Assembly: GCF_964355755.1 (NCBI RefSeq)
Contig: NC_092670.1
Location: forward strand, 34,521,795-34,585,794
Source: Antedon mediterranea
Taxonomy: Eukaryota > Echinodermata > Crinoidea > Comatulida > Antedonidae
Direction: 5' to 3'
DNA length: 64,000 nt
Shown here: piece after piece, positions 49,048 to 60,937 of the stretch
How positions within the stretch are numbered: the stretch's first letter is position 1
Layout of the letters: each line of letters starts with the position of its first letter
Translations under genes and position numbers: made by a program
Notes under the pieces: model-generated
Told to the model about the DNA's origin: nothing
Databases searched by the model: none
Seen by the model: only the letters and a program-made list of their open reading frames with translations

Positions 49048-49148
49048 TGATGGGTTTTACAATGCTTGTGGGTGGATTGACATCATTATTCTTATCAATA
49101 CTTTTTACTTTTTATGCCATCCGCAGCATGCCTTATAAAAAACATTGA
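49048..49148 (+). CDS. possible last exon of a small membrane protein (weak)
   Basis: After an acceptor-like TATTCTAAACAG (ending 49047), ATG 49050 opens 32 codons. They encode one strongly hydrophobic helix (residues about 4-24) and a basic end, SMPYKKH, before TGA. The composition looks like a membrane anchor. No upstream exon, homologue or transcript evidence is available and the frame is short enough to be chance. Confidence 0.15.
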
Positions 49149-50431
49149 AGTAACACCGTATTTAAAACTTTAAAAAGTATTTATTTAGCTATTAGTAAAA
49201 ATCTCTTCTTCAACAAGGCACATATCGGCAAGTGTCTGAAATGTTTGAAATTTACGGACTTTTGAAACTATCTCTGAACGAACCGTACTTCTTGTACTGA
49301 CGAAAAGTATTTATAGTTGCAATATACATATTATGTAATTCACTTTGTATTTATCTCCATCATTTATCTCCATAATTTTAATTTCTCACAATGCTTATGG
49401 TACTCCAATAGTAACAGAGATCAGAGGTTTAAACTGTATATCATAATGGACGCAATCAATGTAAAGAATACTCCAAAACAAGCCACTGTTGAATGCTATA
49501 GTTGTTGAAGCCGCTCTTTTAAAACTTGCATTTCCTTCCCAGAGGGCGCTATTACACTAAATGTGATGCAGCTTGAAAATCTCTGTATTTACAAAAACGC
49601 TCACTAACAGAATATTGCAATTAAAGCACCGCAAACATCAGGGTCATTTTCTTTCGTGTAAGTTCATCTCTTCCTTCCTTTGTGTGGTTTATCTGTTTTT
49701 ATTTCGTGTAACTTCATATCTGTTTTTTTCTCCATTTTTGTATTTTTTCATGTTTTTCCCTTCGTGTAATCTTTTAAACATCTTGTTTTTTAGCAACCTT
49801 CAACCAGGCAAACCTTTACAATGATTTGTAAATAAGCATTCTTGTTTAGCGCCCTCTGTAGTTTGACAAAACATAGCAATGATGAAAACATATAAATGAT
49901 GAAAACTAATCCTAGTATCTTGAAAAATAACTGCAGAACATCAAGATGGAATTTTGTTTTTCTCACGTCATGCCATGGTGTCTGAAAAATAAAGAATAAT
50001 TGTTTATAGTTTGTGCTAAAAAAAAGTGTTTAAATTCTGAGGAATAAATACATTTAAACTAAACTCTCACTACCATACTATGTTTTGGTAATCAAACAAA
50101 ATTCATTCGAAAAATCTTTTGAAAAACAAAAATCCTCTATAAAACATGTCATATTTTAATATTCTGCTGACTGTAAGCTGTGTAGAGATAATATTTCTCT
50201 CAGAGAAATTTAAGCTTTAAATGTTCAGACTATAATAACGTATGGCATGCTGCAATATATCCACAGAACAGAATTGATTAATTATGTGTGTTTTCCAATC
50301 CCCTTGTCATGCTTTTGTTTTAAATATGGCATAGAAAATAATGGTTAATAAATAATTATGAAATTTATAAAGCTGACATGAAAATGATAACTACCATGAA
50401 TAAACTACCGCGTATGAAGAAATATCATCTA

Positions 50432-50560
50432 TTATTCAAACTAGTTAGACAAAAAAAGTGTGATGTGCCCAAATATGGTAGTGATATGACATCATCATGT
50501 CCATATATGGGCACATCAATTTTCTTGTCACATAAAGTTTTATGAAGTGTATACCAAGCT
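50432..50560. mobile_element. MITE family A, copy 8 (left end lost)
   Basis: TCAAACTAGTTAGACAAAAA and CACATAAAGTTTTATGAAGT with the GTGCCCAAATATGGTAGTG core identify it. The left GCTCTGTCTACAC is missing. Confidence 0.8.
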
Positions 50561-51413
50561 TTAGACAAATGATGACAACGATGAACATTGGGAACTGATA
50601 ATAGAAAATATAATAAATTATATTTTATTTTTTTATAAATAAATAATAGTTTTATTGTATTGTAATTGTATGATCAGGAAGAAAATAGACAAAGAGTTTC
50701 TTTTTCAAAAAATTCCAAATCCTATCACCAATTTTTAAAACTAGCCAGGCTCAAATTAAATTTGAGTCGAGGCTTACATTTGAGACAGACCAGGTACACA
50801 TTGTCCAACTTTCCTTTAACAGTAACACCTTTTATGCTAGGCCTAAAATAATATTTTATTTTACATAGAATAAACCCCTGCAGGCAACACCTCTTCTTAG
50901 GCCTTCATACATTTGTTGATGATAAAGTATAGGCCTAGAACAACAACTAATTATGAACAAGTAATGGATTATTAACTAATACCAGTAAATGGCTCAGAAT
51001 GAAACTCCATTAATCCAAATATTTATTATTTATATAAATAAAGTCGGTCAATCCTAATGAACTATACTGAAATGGATTAAAATTAAAAAAAATTATAATG
51101 AGCCAACAAAATGATCATTCTGTTCTCATGCAGTGAAGTAAAATAGAGCAAGATGACAATGGTAAAATGACAATTAAATACTGGTATAGATGACAAACTA
51201 AATATAAAATGGTTAGATGACAAACATGAAAAGGAATAAAACAATGATCAAGTGGGTATAGAGTTTAATTTCTTAACTCTCCCAAAAATGCACTCCCTTT
51301 AACACCGACCAAGATCTTTGGGACTTGAAAATGTAACCATGCTAATACGAGAGAGTATACAAAATATTAAAAAGGGGCAGCAATTATCCCATGTGGAACC
51401 TCACCAAGTTTTA
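50561..51413. other. gene-free AT-rich stretch
   Basis: No exon and no clear repeat structure were recognised. Confidence 0.4.
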
Positions 51414-51764
51414 AGTCTGTTTTCCACTATACGAATTTGTTCGCGCGACTGTTTCGCAGAGGGAAAAAAAACCCTCCCCTTTTCCACACAAAGAACAAAC
51501 AGCTGCGATTTTCATTTCCATCATTGTGTGTTTGCATAAACATGTCATGATTCCTTTCCTGAGCTCTGATTGGTTGCAATTTTTTTCGTTTCGCAAAAAG
51601 TATAAACTATTTGAACTACTAATTTCGCTGAAAATCAAAAAACTCAAGGAACTAGAATTCATATCAGTAATCTGAGATTTGGAAGATGGAAACATGAACA
51701 CGCATGCGTATAAGCAGACACTTTTGATTCGCAGGAACAAATTTGGCTAGTGGAAAATGGGCCT
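51414..51764. mobile_element. MITE with TTTTCCACTA termini
   Basis: AGTCTGTTTTCCACTATACG at the left pairs with CTAGTGGAAAATGGGCCT at the right. Inner CGAATTTGTTCGCGCGA pairs with TCGCAGGAACAAATTTGG. The overlapping 109-aa minus-strand frame is not a gene. Confidence 0.75.
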
Positions 51765-52035
51765 TATAATTGGTGAGATCCTCAATCAGAGTCCTACAAT
51801 TAAGGCAATCTAACAACAGGACACTTAGCTCGCCTTGCCAAGATAGAAAATCATAACAGTCTTTTGATCTTATGTCTGGCTGCAAAAAATACCAACAGTA
51901 CTGCATTAGGTACATATTCTCTGCGACGAGCGGTGTTTATTAAGGAGAGTGGAACTGATCTAGTCGCAGCCACAGATAAACCCTTTGATATCCGGAGTTC
52001 AGTATCCTGTTGTTAGATTGTCTTGCTACAACTAA

Positions 52036-52214
52036 AGCTTGGTTCCCACTAGAACGTAACGCAAGGACGTAAACGCAACGCAAGCGTTTTAATCAATGAC
52101 AAGCGAAGTTATAGACAGTTAGCAATCACAAGCGAATAAGCCATCGCTTGTGATTGGTCAATTCACTTGCGTTGCGTTACGTCCTTGCGTTGCGTCGCTA
52201 GTGGGAACCATGCT
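52036..52214. mobile_element. MITE with AGCTTGGTTCCCACTAG termini
   Basis: Inverted termini AGCTTGGTTCCCACTAG and CTAGTGGGAACCATGCT enclose GCAACGCAAG and CTTGCGTTGCG arms. TAA is duplicated on both sides (52033-52035 and 52215-52217). Confidence 0.85.
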
Positions 52215-52530
52215 TAAGTGATGGGATATCTGTTCATTCCAGTGGTTCTCCTGGATATGTATGAGGATGGAGAGTTGAATATCATAAACCATTTAAATTC
52301 ACCTGATACTCTTAAGCTATCTAGATCTAGGCCAAACTTTGTGCTGCAAATAAAAATAAATAATTGATTTGTTAAACATACATTTAAGGTAAAATGATAC
52401 AAAACCACACAAAAAGCAAAGCAAATATTATATTTTAAAAAACGGAGACAAATTTTGTTGCTTACTGCTAAATTATTTTAGTGGGCATTGGATAGATCTG
52501 GTAAAGCAAATCTTATGCTCTCTACTAAAA

Positions 52531-52575
52531 CAGTACTGCAGTAACAGTACTGCAGTAACAGTACTGCAGTAACAG
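52531..52575. repeat. 14-bp tandem repeat, three units
   Basis: CAGTACTGCAGTAA is repeated exactly three times. Confidence 0.95.
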
Positions 52576-52711
52576 CCTCATGTTTTAGATTTGACACTCG
52601 GCTATTATAAGAAGTAGCTAATGCGCTTCTAACATAGCCAGTGGGCCAGTGAAACTCAAAATAAACTAGCCCGGTGGTCTAGTAGTGAAATTTTTAAAAA
52701 TTCATTCTAAA

Positions 52712-52820
52712 GCTCTGTCTATACTATCAATCTAGTTTGCACCCAAATATGGTAGTGATATGATGTCATCATGTCCATATATGGGCACATCACATAAAGC
52801 TTGATAGTGTAGACAGAGCT
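52712..52820. mobile_element. MITE family A, copy 9 (internally shortened)
   Basis: AGCTCTGTCTATACTATCAA and CTTGATAGTGTAGACAGAGC bound one AAATATGGTAGTGATATG centre. Flanks are TAA and TTA. Confidence 0.85.
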
Positions 52821-53218
52821 TTATATCGTCTTATTACCTATCAGCATAATTTATTGTGTTTACATCGATAGTTTACACTGATAATCTACATAATCTTAAA
52901 GCAACATTACAATTTAATCGTTGTCACTTTTCCAGTCACATAGACACTTATAAATATTTGAACTCGGTTAGAAGACATAGATAATGTTAGCCAGCAATAT
53001 CAATTGATAGTTGAAAAAATACATTGATACTAACTCTAGATAGGCCATGGAAAACACATGTAATGGTTCTCGGCACCACCTCCTAAAATTTTGGTGCAGG
53101 ATTTTTTATCTTTCAGGCTAGATTTTAATTGCTCACACAAAAACATTGCATCAACTTAAGGCTCAACATGGGTCATAAGTATGTGACAGCCTAGCATATA
53201 CTAGACCATGTTTGTTAA

Positions 53219-53296
53219 GTTCTGTCTACACTATCACTACACTATAGGCACATCACATTTTTTTGTCACATAAAGTTTGACAGTGTAGATAGAGCT
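53219..53296. mobile_element. MITE family A, copy 10 (shortest)
   Basis: GTTCTGTCTACACTATCACT at the left and AAGTTTGACAGTGTAGATAG at the right remain. Most of the centre is deleted. Confidence 0.8.
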
Positions 53297-53539
53297 TTAG
53301 ACACATTTGCATAGATTTAAAATGTTATGCTTTACTGAAGAGAATGAAATAACACAAAATTCAATCTACTGTAAATCTAAAACATTAAAGATGAACTTTT
53401 ATGATGCGGGGCTAAAATTTGTTAGGGCAGATGGCAAAAACCATATTATCTATTTCCTATGGCCTTAGCTTCAATTGTATCTGAAGCATTTAGGTACAGT
53501 ACATTCTTTTGGAATTTTATTATTTCTTCTAAATACTTA

Positions 53540-53665
53540 AGACTAATTTACAGACAAGCGTTAATGGTAAGCAGAAAACTGCATAGCTTTTCCCAAATAG
53601 AATCAGTATCTATCCTGAGTGGGTTTTCGCTCAACAGCCCGTCTGCTCCGCATTTTGTGTAATAA
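53540..53665. mobile_element. dispersed repeat family C, copy 2
   Basis: TTTACAGACAAGCGTTAATG, GCATAGCTTTTCC, CAGTATCTATCCTGAG and CATTTTGTGTAA align with copy 1 at 38450-38592 in the same orientation. Confidence 0.6.
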
Positions 53666-54324
53666 ATGGTCAGAAAGAAAGAATTTTTTTTTCTTTTTTA
53701 TGGTTACTGTTTTTTGTTACTACTCGTCTGTTTGTAAATTGGCGTTTAGATTTAACTGACAAGTGTTGAGGTGGTCAATTGTGGGAACACGTTATTAAGA
53801 AACATTAATTGAATTGAAACATATCCTGACAAAAGCAACAATTTCACTGAAACAAATAGCATGCTACAGACACTAGGGTGTTCAACACTGTACACATACT
53901 GTACACAAACCTTTTGGTCATATTTGTTGTTCTTAGCAATGACTAGAAAAATAAATCAACCAAAATATTCTAAATTTGTCATTTGTATGGTAAACAAACA
54001 TTTTAAAATACGCTGTGTACAATATTTTCAAAGTATATTTTCTTTTTTTTAACAAAATGTAGGATATAATTACTAAAGCAATACATTTTCTTGTAACTGC
54101 AGTACATAAAAATAGCAAACATATTTTAGAATTAGGACAGTAATAATATAAATAAATAAATAAATAAAAATACATTTTGAAAAACTGTTTTTACTTAGCC
54201 AATGCTTTTTGTTTTAACAGCTTATACTTATGGGAAGTTTATATTTGTGTTATAGAACTATATTTTGAATCATTTAATATTAAACTGCAAAATTATTTAT
54301 TTAATTATTATAATCACACTTATT

Positions 54325-54400
54325 AAGTGACACCCCTTATTCAGGAAACACCCTTATTCAGGTGACACCCTTATTCAGTGACACCCTTATTCATGGTACA
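54325..54400. repeat. 16-17 bp minisatellite (GACACCCTTATTCAG)
   Basis: About four units of GACACCCTTATTCAG with variation. The same unit forms another array at 56625-56715 and a looser one at about 37815-37930. Confidence 0.8.
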
Positions 54401-54522
54401 TTTATAATTTGTCATAAATTTTCAATGATTTTGAATCATTTAATAATGCAAACTAAATTATTATTCATAATTTACATATTGCTAGTTATTATTATAGAAT
54501 AATGAAACATGCACAAAATATA

Positions 54523-55075
54523 TTAAAGATGTATTGTCCCTTGAAACACAAAAAATGAAAAAAATAATATTCTAAATTAAAATTGACCATATCAAAGTAA
54601 TATTAAAGTTATTCACGTTGAGTCGAAAATTTGAGGCAAAAACAACAATTTTACGTAATTAACAGGTAAATTAATTTGATTACATTTCGTCTGGAAAATC
54701 GTCACGAGCGAAAGTAAACAAAGATTTCAAACCACGAGTATGCATTATGCATGATGCTAATTAGGATTGTTTACAACTCGTCACAGATGAAAAGGTGTTT
54801 TCACACAGATCGCAAGGAAGTTTTATGAGTATGCATACAGAGTAGCCAAACAAGCGCGTTGCATTATGAGATATGTTTTGATCGAAAACTTTTACTGGAA
54901 GTCAAAGTTATTTTTTGAACAAAAAACGTCCGTATTTTGGTTAAATGATTTTTTTTTCAACTAATTTTTGGTGAAAGTTAATAACTATTATGATACTTCA
55001 AAATGACCTAATTTTTTTCGAAATTTAAAAAAAAAAAATTTTTTTTAATTGGTCAAAGGGACAATACATCTTTAA
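54523..55075. mobile_element. MITE family B, copy with intact ends
   Basis: TTAAAGATGTATTGTCCC at the left and GGGACAATACATCTTTAA at the right are perfect complements. TTAA stands at both borders. It is longer (553 bp) than the copies at 10471 and 55549. Confidence 0.85.
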
Positions 55076-55548
55076 ACAATCATGCTGGTTCACATACAAC
55101 TTATGTCCATTTTACATCTGTATATCTACATAGATGACAAGCTAATTGGATTGAACACAAACATTACATTGATACGGTATATGTATCTTAATTACTTAAT
55201 TAATTCTCAAGGTAATAATACTAACAAAGTGCTAATTGACACTGCTGTCAACCATACTGATCGACACCATTAGTAATCACGATACCTTTTAATGAACTAC
55301 GCTATATCTAATTTTAACAGCAGAATGGTTTCCTTTACAAATGTATCAAATTCTTTTTTCTGAACAAAATTTGACAGCCTTTTTTAATTCATATTTTATG
55401 CAATACATCACCTTCCATTCATCCATACTCACGGCCGAGACAAAGCGTTGCGCAATCTCCTTTGACAGCAAAAATGAAATTATGAACTAACAACTAACTC
55501 CTGTAATACTACTACGGTAATGTTAGTTATTTGAAATATACTGTATCA

Positions 55549-55885
55549 TTAAAGATGTATTTTTACAACTTTTTGTTGTTGAATATGCCATTTTATTGGC
55601 AATCACATAATTGTTATCCACTTTGAAAAAAAATTGAATCGGAAAAAAAAAATGTTTACCTGAAAAAACTGTAATTTAAAGAAAAATATAGTCAAATTGG
55701 CTGCCAGCCAATGGGTTTTTGGTTGAATTTGACCATTTATTTTGTCATTTTATATGAGAAAACATTTTGTTTTTGTTTTTTTTTTACGGAAGGGATTAAC
55801 TTTATTAAAACTACAAAATAACCTATTCAAAGTCAATTTAGTTAATCTTCATTTTTCATGTTTTTGGGGGACGATACATCTTTAA
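55549..55885. mobile_element. MITE family B, further copy
   Basis: TTAAAGATGTATTTTTACAA at the left and GGGACGATACATCTTTAA at the right. The AATATGCCATTTTATTGGCA and ACTTTATTAAAACTACAAAA blocks match the copies at 9690 and 10471. Confidence 0.85.
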
Positions 55886-58701
55886 CATTCTGGATCTGCC
55901 TCTGACCAGCATCCATTTCAACATCCACAGAAATTAAATAGTATTTGTTGGATGACTAATGAACTAATAATTATACTGTAAAATAGAAAGGCGATATTAA
56001 GAACGCAATAATCGCAGCGGCTTATGCCCTGACTGAACAAAGTGCCTCTAATGAAAAATTAATACATGATTATTACCAAGCACAGTTACTTATTAAATAT
56101 GCTAACTTGCCATAAATTGTGTTTATAAACCCTTGGACTAACAAACAATTTTTTATTATTATTCTATAAGTCACAATAACGATCTAGAAATGTATTTCTC
56201 CATGTAATAAAATATTAAATGTACGCCTAATTGGTTTTTATTTATAACACATTTAACATTTTTATTTCTTTCATTTATTTCTTTCTTTATAAAAAGTAAT
56301 TTATTATCAGAATTAAATTATGAAATCTAAATATTAGTTTTTGTTCCTTTTGTTGTAACAAATAAAATGAAATCAATAAAAACATTCAATTTGAACAATG
56401 ATACAATAATAAACGTTGGGCTTAATATGTAATGGTTGCCATGTAAAACAAACATGCAACTGACCATCAATATAAATTTACTACCAAGACACATTCACAA
56501 CTATCTGGCAACACTTACCTCATATCTTCTGTTTTAGGCCTGGTATCATAAAAAATACAAGATATCAAATAGTTTGGATGTTGCCAGTGTTTGAAAATCA
56601 AATTAATGCACACACATAAAAGGATAGGAAAGGACACCTTTATTCAGGGACAAACTTATTCAGGGGACACCTTTATTCAAGGGACACCCTTATTCAGGGG
56701 ATATCCTTATTCAGAGTTTTCAAATTTATTAATACGGATTATGTAATTATTATATTGATATTTTTAAGTAATGTGAACATTATTTTCATTTAAAAATTTC
56801 CTTATGAAATGCCTGAGCATATTTGCAGTTTAATTCTATAAAAAAAAAACCTTTCTCTATTTAAGACAATTGAAAGTGAATGCATTTCATAGGCAAATTA
56901 ATTAGAACATTTAATGTCCTGTCAACACACTAATAAAACATTAAATTACTATCGACAACGGTTATTTAAAAAAGAACATATTGACACAGAACATAGCTGT
57001 CAGCAGCATAAATAAAAAGAAGATTAATATTTATTACTAACGCAAAACCGATTAAATGTATAAATAAAACGACAGCAGCTTAATGTTTCATTGTCAGGAT
57101 CTATACTCTGATTGCTGACGTGCAACATCTGACCTTTCTTTATGCACTTTAAGTCTTTCTGTTGTGTACAGTATGTTTATAAATGGTTTTGAATGAATTT
57201 ATGTACAAATTGATGTACTGTACAAATTGATATACAAATGTCAGTCACCAACCGCTCTTAAGTGAGCAAGCATACTTATACACCAACAGTGACATTTGAA
57301 CAGCTTAATAATACAATCTATATATAAATTTACGTAAGGGCAAAATTCGGTAAATCGCGCGTTATTTCTAGAATGTTTACTCGATGGTATATAAAGTTGA
57401 TTCGTACTTTCGGTGCTGATTTTAACCACCTGGTGAAACCTGTTTACTAATTAAATTGAGTTAGATATTTAGTTATTGACAATTAAAACGAAATTAGCTC
57501 CAACGATTTGCCCCAAATAGGGGTGTTTTCCGATGGTGGTATACACTGTATACTGGATGTCCTCTTGAAAAATACTCACACACAATAATACGAGGATGGT
57601 TCGCATTTTCCTATATCCTCCTACGATAATTGTTTTTAATAGATGAAAACGGGTTGAACAGCTCCATCCAGTACAGCATCATAATATTGAAGACAGGCCG
57701 ATTTTCTTTAAAAAATACTATTTTGATAGATTTAATATACGTCGTTTATACAAAAGGATTGCTTGGCGATGAATGGAACATTCTAAATTATTTGGTTTAA
57801 CCATGAACTATACCTTCATGGTTTAACACAAGTAGGTAATGGGCCCTTGGAGAATAAACATAAATAGTATTGCAATGCTATAAAATACTGTAAATAGGTA
57901 TTAACTACTTTTGATCGCCATTTGAATCGCAAATTTCTTATTGTGAGTGGTACTGTTAGATATAAAAAACCAAAATACAAATACACTTTATTACTGTGAG
58001 TGTGTGTAGCCGCTACTGTTAGATTATAAACACATAATATACAAATACACTTTATTTGCTTCTCAACGTTTGCATTAATTAATAATTACAAACAATATAA
58101 ACGTCGTAGTGTATCGTTACATGTACTTTACTATTTCAATCGACTATGACAGTGACAGTTTTAATAAAGTATTAAATCGCAAATGTTTTACTGTATTTAG
58201 TGGTATATTATTTATAGACCTATAAAACATGAAAACAATATTTCGTTACTGAGTGGATAAAGAATATATTAAAAAATTGTTCCTCTTTGTACCTATCCTC
58301 TTCCCCCCATCCCTCAACCCTTAATGTTACATAATTAAACACAAATTCGGTTTGTTTAAATGAGTTCAAATCAAAAATTCATTTTGTGACAAGTTCCTCC
58401 TTCGGAAGTAATTCCCAGGGTGCTAATTTTGGTTGACTGCATAAATAATTGTGTCTATTCGTTTCTGTAAACGACAATGTATTATAGTCCTGCGGTACGT
58501 ACATTTGAAATCGCCAGTTTTGTTTACGCTGAAATTACTATGTATTCGAGAACTATTTGTGGGCACGACCTAGATGGTACGCGAGCAAATCGAGTGTACC
58601 ATCTAGTATTTAAAATTCTATTTCATGTATAAAGTTTATTATTTTTACATTTTAGCTGTCATGCTTTTTAAAATGATTTTACTTAACAAATTATTATTTA
58701 T
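55886..58701. other. gene-free AT-rich stretch
   Basis: No exon is recognised. It contains the minisatellite at 56625-56715 and otherwise unstructured AT-rich sequence. Confidence 0.4.
56625..56715. repeat. 17-bp minisatellite (GGACACCTTTATTCAGG)
   Basis: Five diverged units, the same family as at 54325-54400. Confidence 0.8.
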
Positions 58702-58800
58702 TTAAAGAGGTACAGTATTGTCCCCCAAAGTCATGAAAAATCAACATTAATAAAATCAGACTTTAAATAAAAACTTAAATTCAAAAAAAATTTGATATAA
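58702..58800. mobile_element. MITE family B, end fragment
   Basis: TTAAAGAGGTACAGTATTGT, then CCCCCAAAGTCATGAAAAAT and TAATAAAATCAGACTTT, match the family B right end in the opposite orientation. The other end was not found. Confidence 0.65.
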
Positions 58801-58944
58801 ATTTGAATTGCACATTTAAGCATGAGTTTGACTCAAAATATTGGTAAACTTTTGCGATTATCGGAAGAGGTCTGCAGTCATTGAATTTTTCATTGTTGCT
58901 GTTAATGCTACTCTGTATTTTGCTTTATTATTTGTGGAAATAAA

Positions 58945-58968
58945 TATTATTATTATTATTATTATTAT
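58945..58968. repeat. ATT microsatellite, probable retroposon tail
   Basis: Eight ATT units follow TTATTTGTGGAAATAAAT, a layout typical of the 3' tail of CR1/L2-type retroposons. The open frame at 58841-59047 ends in this run and is not a gene. Confidence 0.8.
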
Positions 58969-59379
58969 ATTAACTTTGTCAAACCAAACATTTCCTATTA
59001 TAACCAGAAAAATGAATATTGTCTTGTTTAACAGTATCTTTTATTAACTAAGTCTGTCTACCAAGAGTGTGATATACGGCACTTCACCAGACAGCGTGTT
59101 GAATCAGAGCCGAATCAATAATAAAATCAATGTACTCATTTCAATATTGTAAACAAACTGTGCTATATCTGCCAACTAAAATCAGAGATTGAACTAAATT
59201 TAGAAATTACTGGTATGTTAAAGAAACCATAACAGTTTAATTTGTCACCACAAAAAAGGAAAATGAACAACTGACCAAACCTCTAGATTAGTGAATTGAT
59301 TTTTTTAAATTATAATTTGGAAAGGCCAGATAAGCATATAGCTGAAGGCTAGTAGCTATTAAGACGTCCTCCCCCTCAA

Positions 59380-59566
59380 ATTATAAAGAGAAACATACTG
59401 TACACAAGATGCTCTACATAAACAAGTCTAATTATTACAAGTCTTTGGGGGTGGAGTTGTAATTTTAATTTTTCGTTAGTAGAACAAATCCTGACATATG
59501 ACAGGACTAGGACCCAGGACCCTCGGATTGGTAACCAAGCATCTAAACCACTAAGCTCCACTCATT
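59380..59566 (-). mobile_element. tRNA-derived SINE
   Basis: On the minus strand an A-box-like GAGCTTAGTGGTTTAGATGC and a B-box-like GGTCCTGGGTCCTAGTCC are followed by a body that includes CAACTCCACCCCCAAAGAC. The same tRNA-like plan is seen at 8938, 14790 and 39274. Confidence 0.6.
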
Positions 59567-60609
59567 ACTAATACTAGTCCGAGTATTTTGATTTTTCCAT
59601 TTTTCACTAGCCTGTGACATTTTGCTAGCCCAAAACTGGTGCTACTACTAGCCAACCAAAATAAGATCATTCAGGGTGACTATTATTAATACTGTAGATT
59701 TAAAGAAAAAGCAACAACAATTTTGGTAATACTTTTCTCTTAAATTTATAACTGGGATCAAAGGTTATTCATTATTTATCAAGTCAGCAATTTTTTTTAG
59801 ACAAACCAGACCAATAAATTAAGCCCTAAGAAAGCAAAATAAAGAGAGTGACAGAGGATGTGTTATTTATTATTTTGGCCCATATTGAACATAAAGATAA
59901 CTTTAATTTATGATTTCTTCAATATATCAGCTTTCTTTAAACCCATTCAGGATGAAAATTGTGGTCATTATCATGCAAACAAAAACTTTCCATACATACA
60001 TGGCAAGTACCCCAGTTAAGTGACAGTCGTGTTATTTATTCTCAAAAAATTTCATCTGGTTTAAAATGGATATTTAATAATATAAATGGTAACTTTTTGG
60101 TTATTTATTATTTTGGCCCATATTGATTGAAGATAAAGATAAACTCAACATTTTAATTGATTATTTGTTCAATATATAAATTTGCTCAAAACCAATTTTA
60201 GAATGAAAATTGTGGACATTATCATCAAACTTTCAATATATACATGTACACATACACACAGATCAATTACTGCAGTACACAAGCATTTTGCCAAGTAACC
60301 AGGTGCTATGATGTCTATTTCTTATAATCTGTTATCAAATTGTTGGTATGCATACGCAGATCATGATTTATGTGAAACACCTGGCTAATATAAACAACAA
60401 TCTATGTACTGCAATAATATCTTTAATCTTTTTTTGTGTGTTTATAGATACATATGCTTTTATTGATGAAGACATGTGAATTTTGTTTATGTAGAAATAT
60501 TTTCTATTTTTTTTTTTTTCATTACATTATTTTTTTCTTTTCTTCTTTCTGTTCTCCTATAGTAGGAAGAGTGGTGCCGACGAGAGCAAAAGAAATGCGT
60601 TTCTTTTTT
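59567..60609. other. gene-free stretch with an internal duplication
   Basis: Text around TTATTTATTATTTTGGCCCA, with a following ATTGTGGTCATTATCAT or ATTGTGGACATTATCAT, occurs twice (about 59861-59985 and 60100-60225). No exon is seen. Confidence 0.5.
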
Positions 60610-60790
60610 TTAAAGCCTTTCACACCTTGTCGTTTGAAAATTGCAGGTGTGAAACAAATTGCACTCCTCAGCGTATTCAGGGGTGCTGTACTGTATTTTA
60701 GTGTCTAGATTAGAAGTATACCAAATTTAAGTATGCTGTACAGTAAATCGCACACCTCAAGTTCATTTTAGGGGAGCTTCTGTTCAAGCA
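60610..60790. mobile_element. relative of the 23199 MITE
   Basis: CACCTTGTCGTTTGAAAA, then AGGTGTGAAACAAATTGCAC and CAGGGGTGCTGTA, follow the order seen in the element at 23199-23403. The right terminus is lost. Confidence 0.6.
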
Positions 60791-60937
60791 TACTGTACTG
60801 CCTCTTATTTAGGCTAATCCTGGCCAGATGATTGCTTCAGAATGGGCAATAGCCTTATGTTATGTTGTGGAGCTTTATGACCCAAACAACCCTTGATACA
60901 TGAAGTAGCAGTGACGTTATAGACGATAACCAGCATA

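Noticed and set aside
51411-51915. Overlapping minus-strand frames of 109 and 83 aa
   Set aside because: They cover the TTTTCCACTA-ended MITE and its flank; no domain or splice support.
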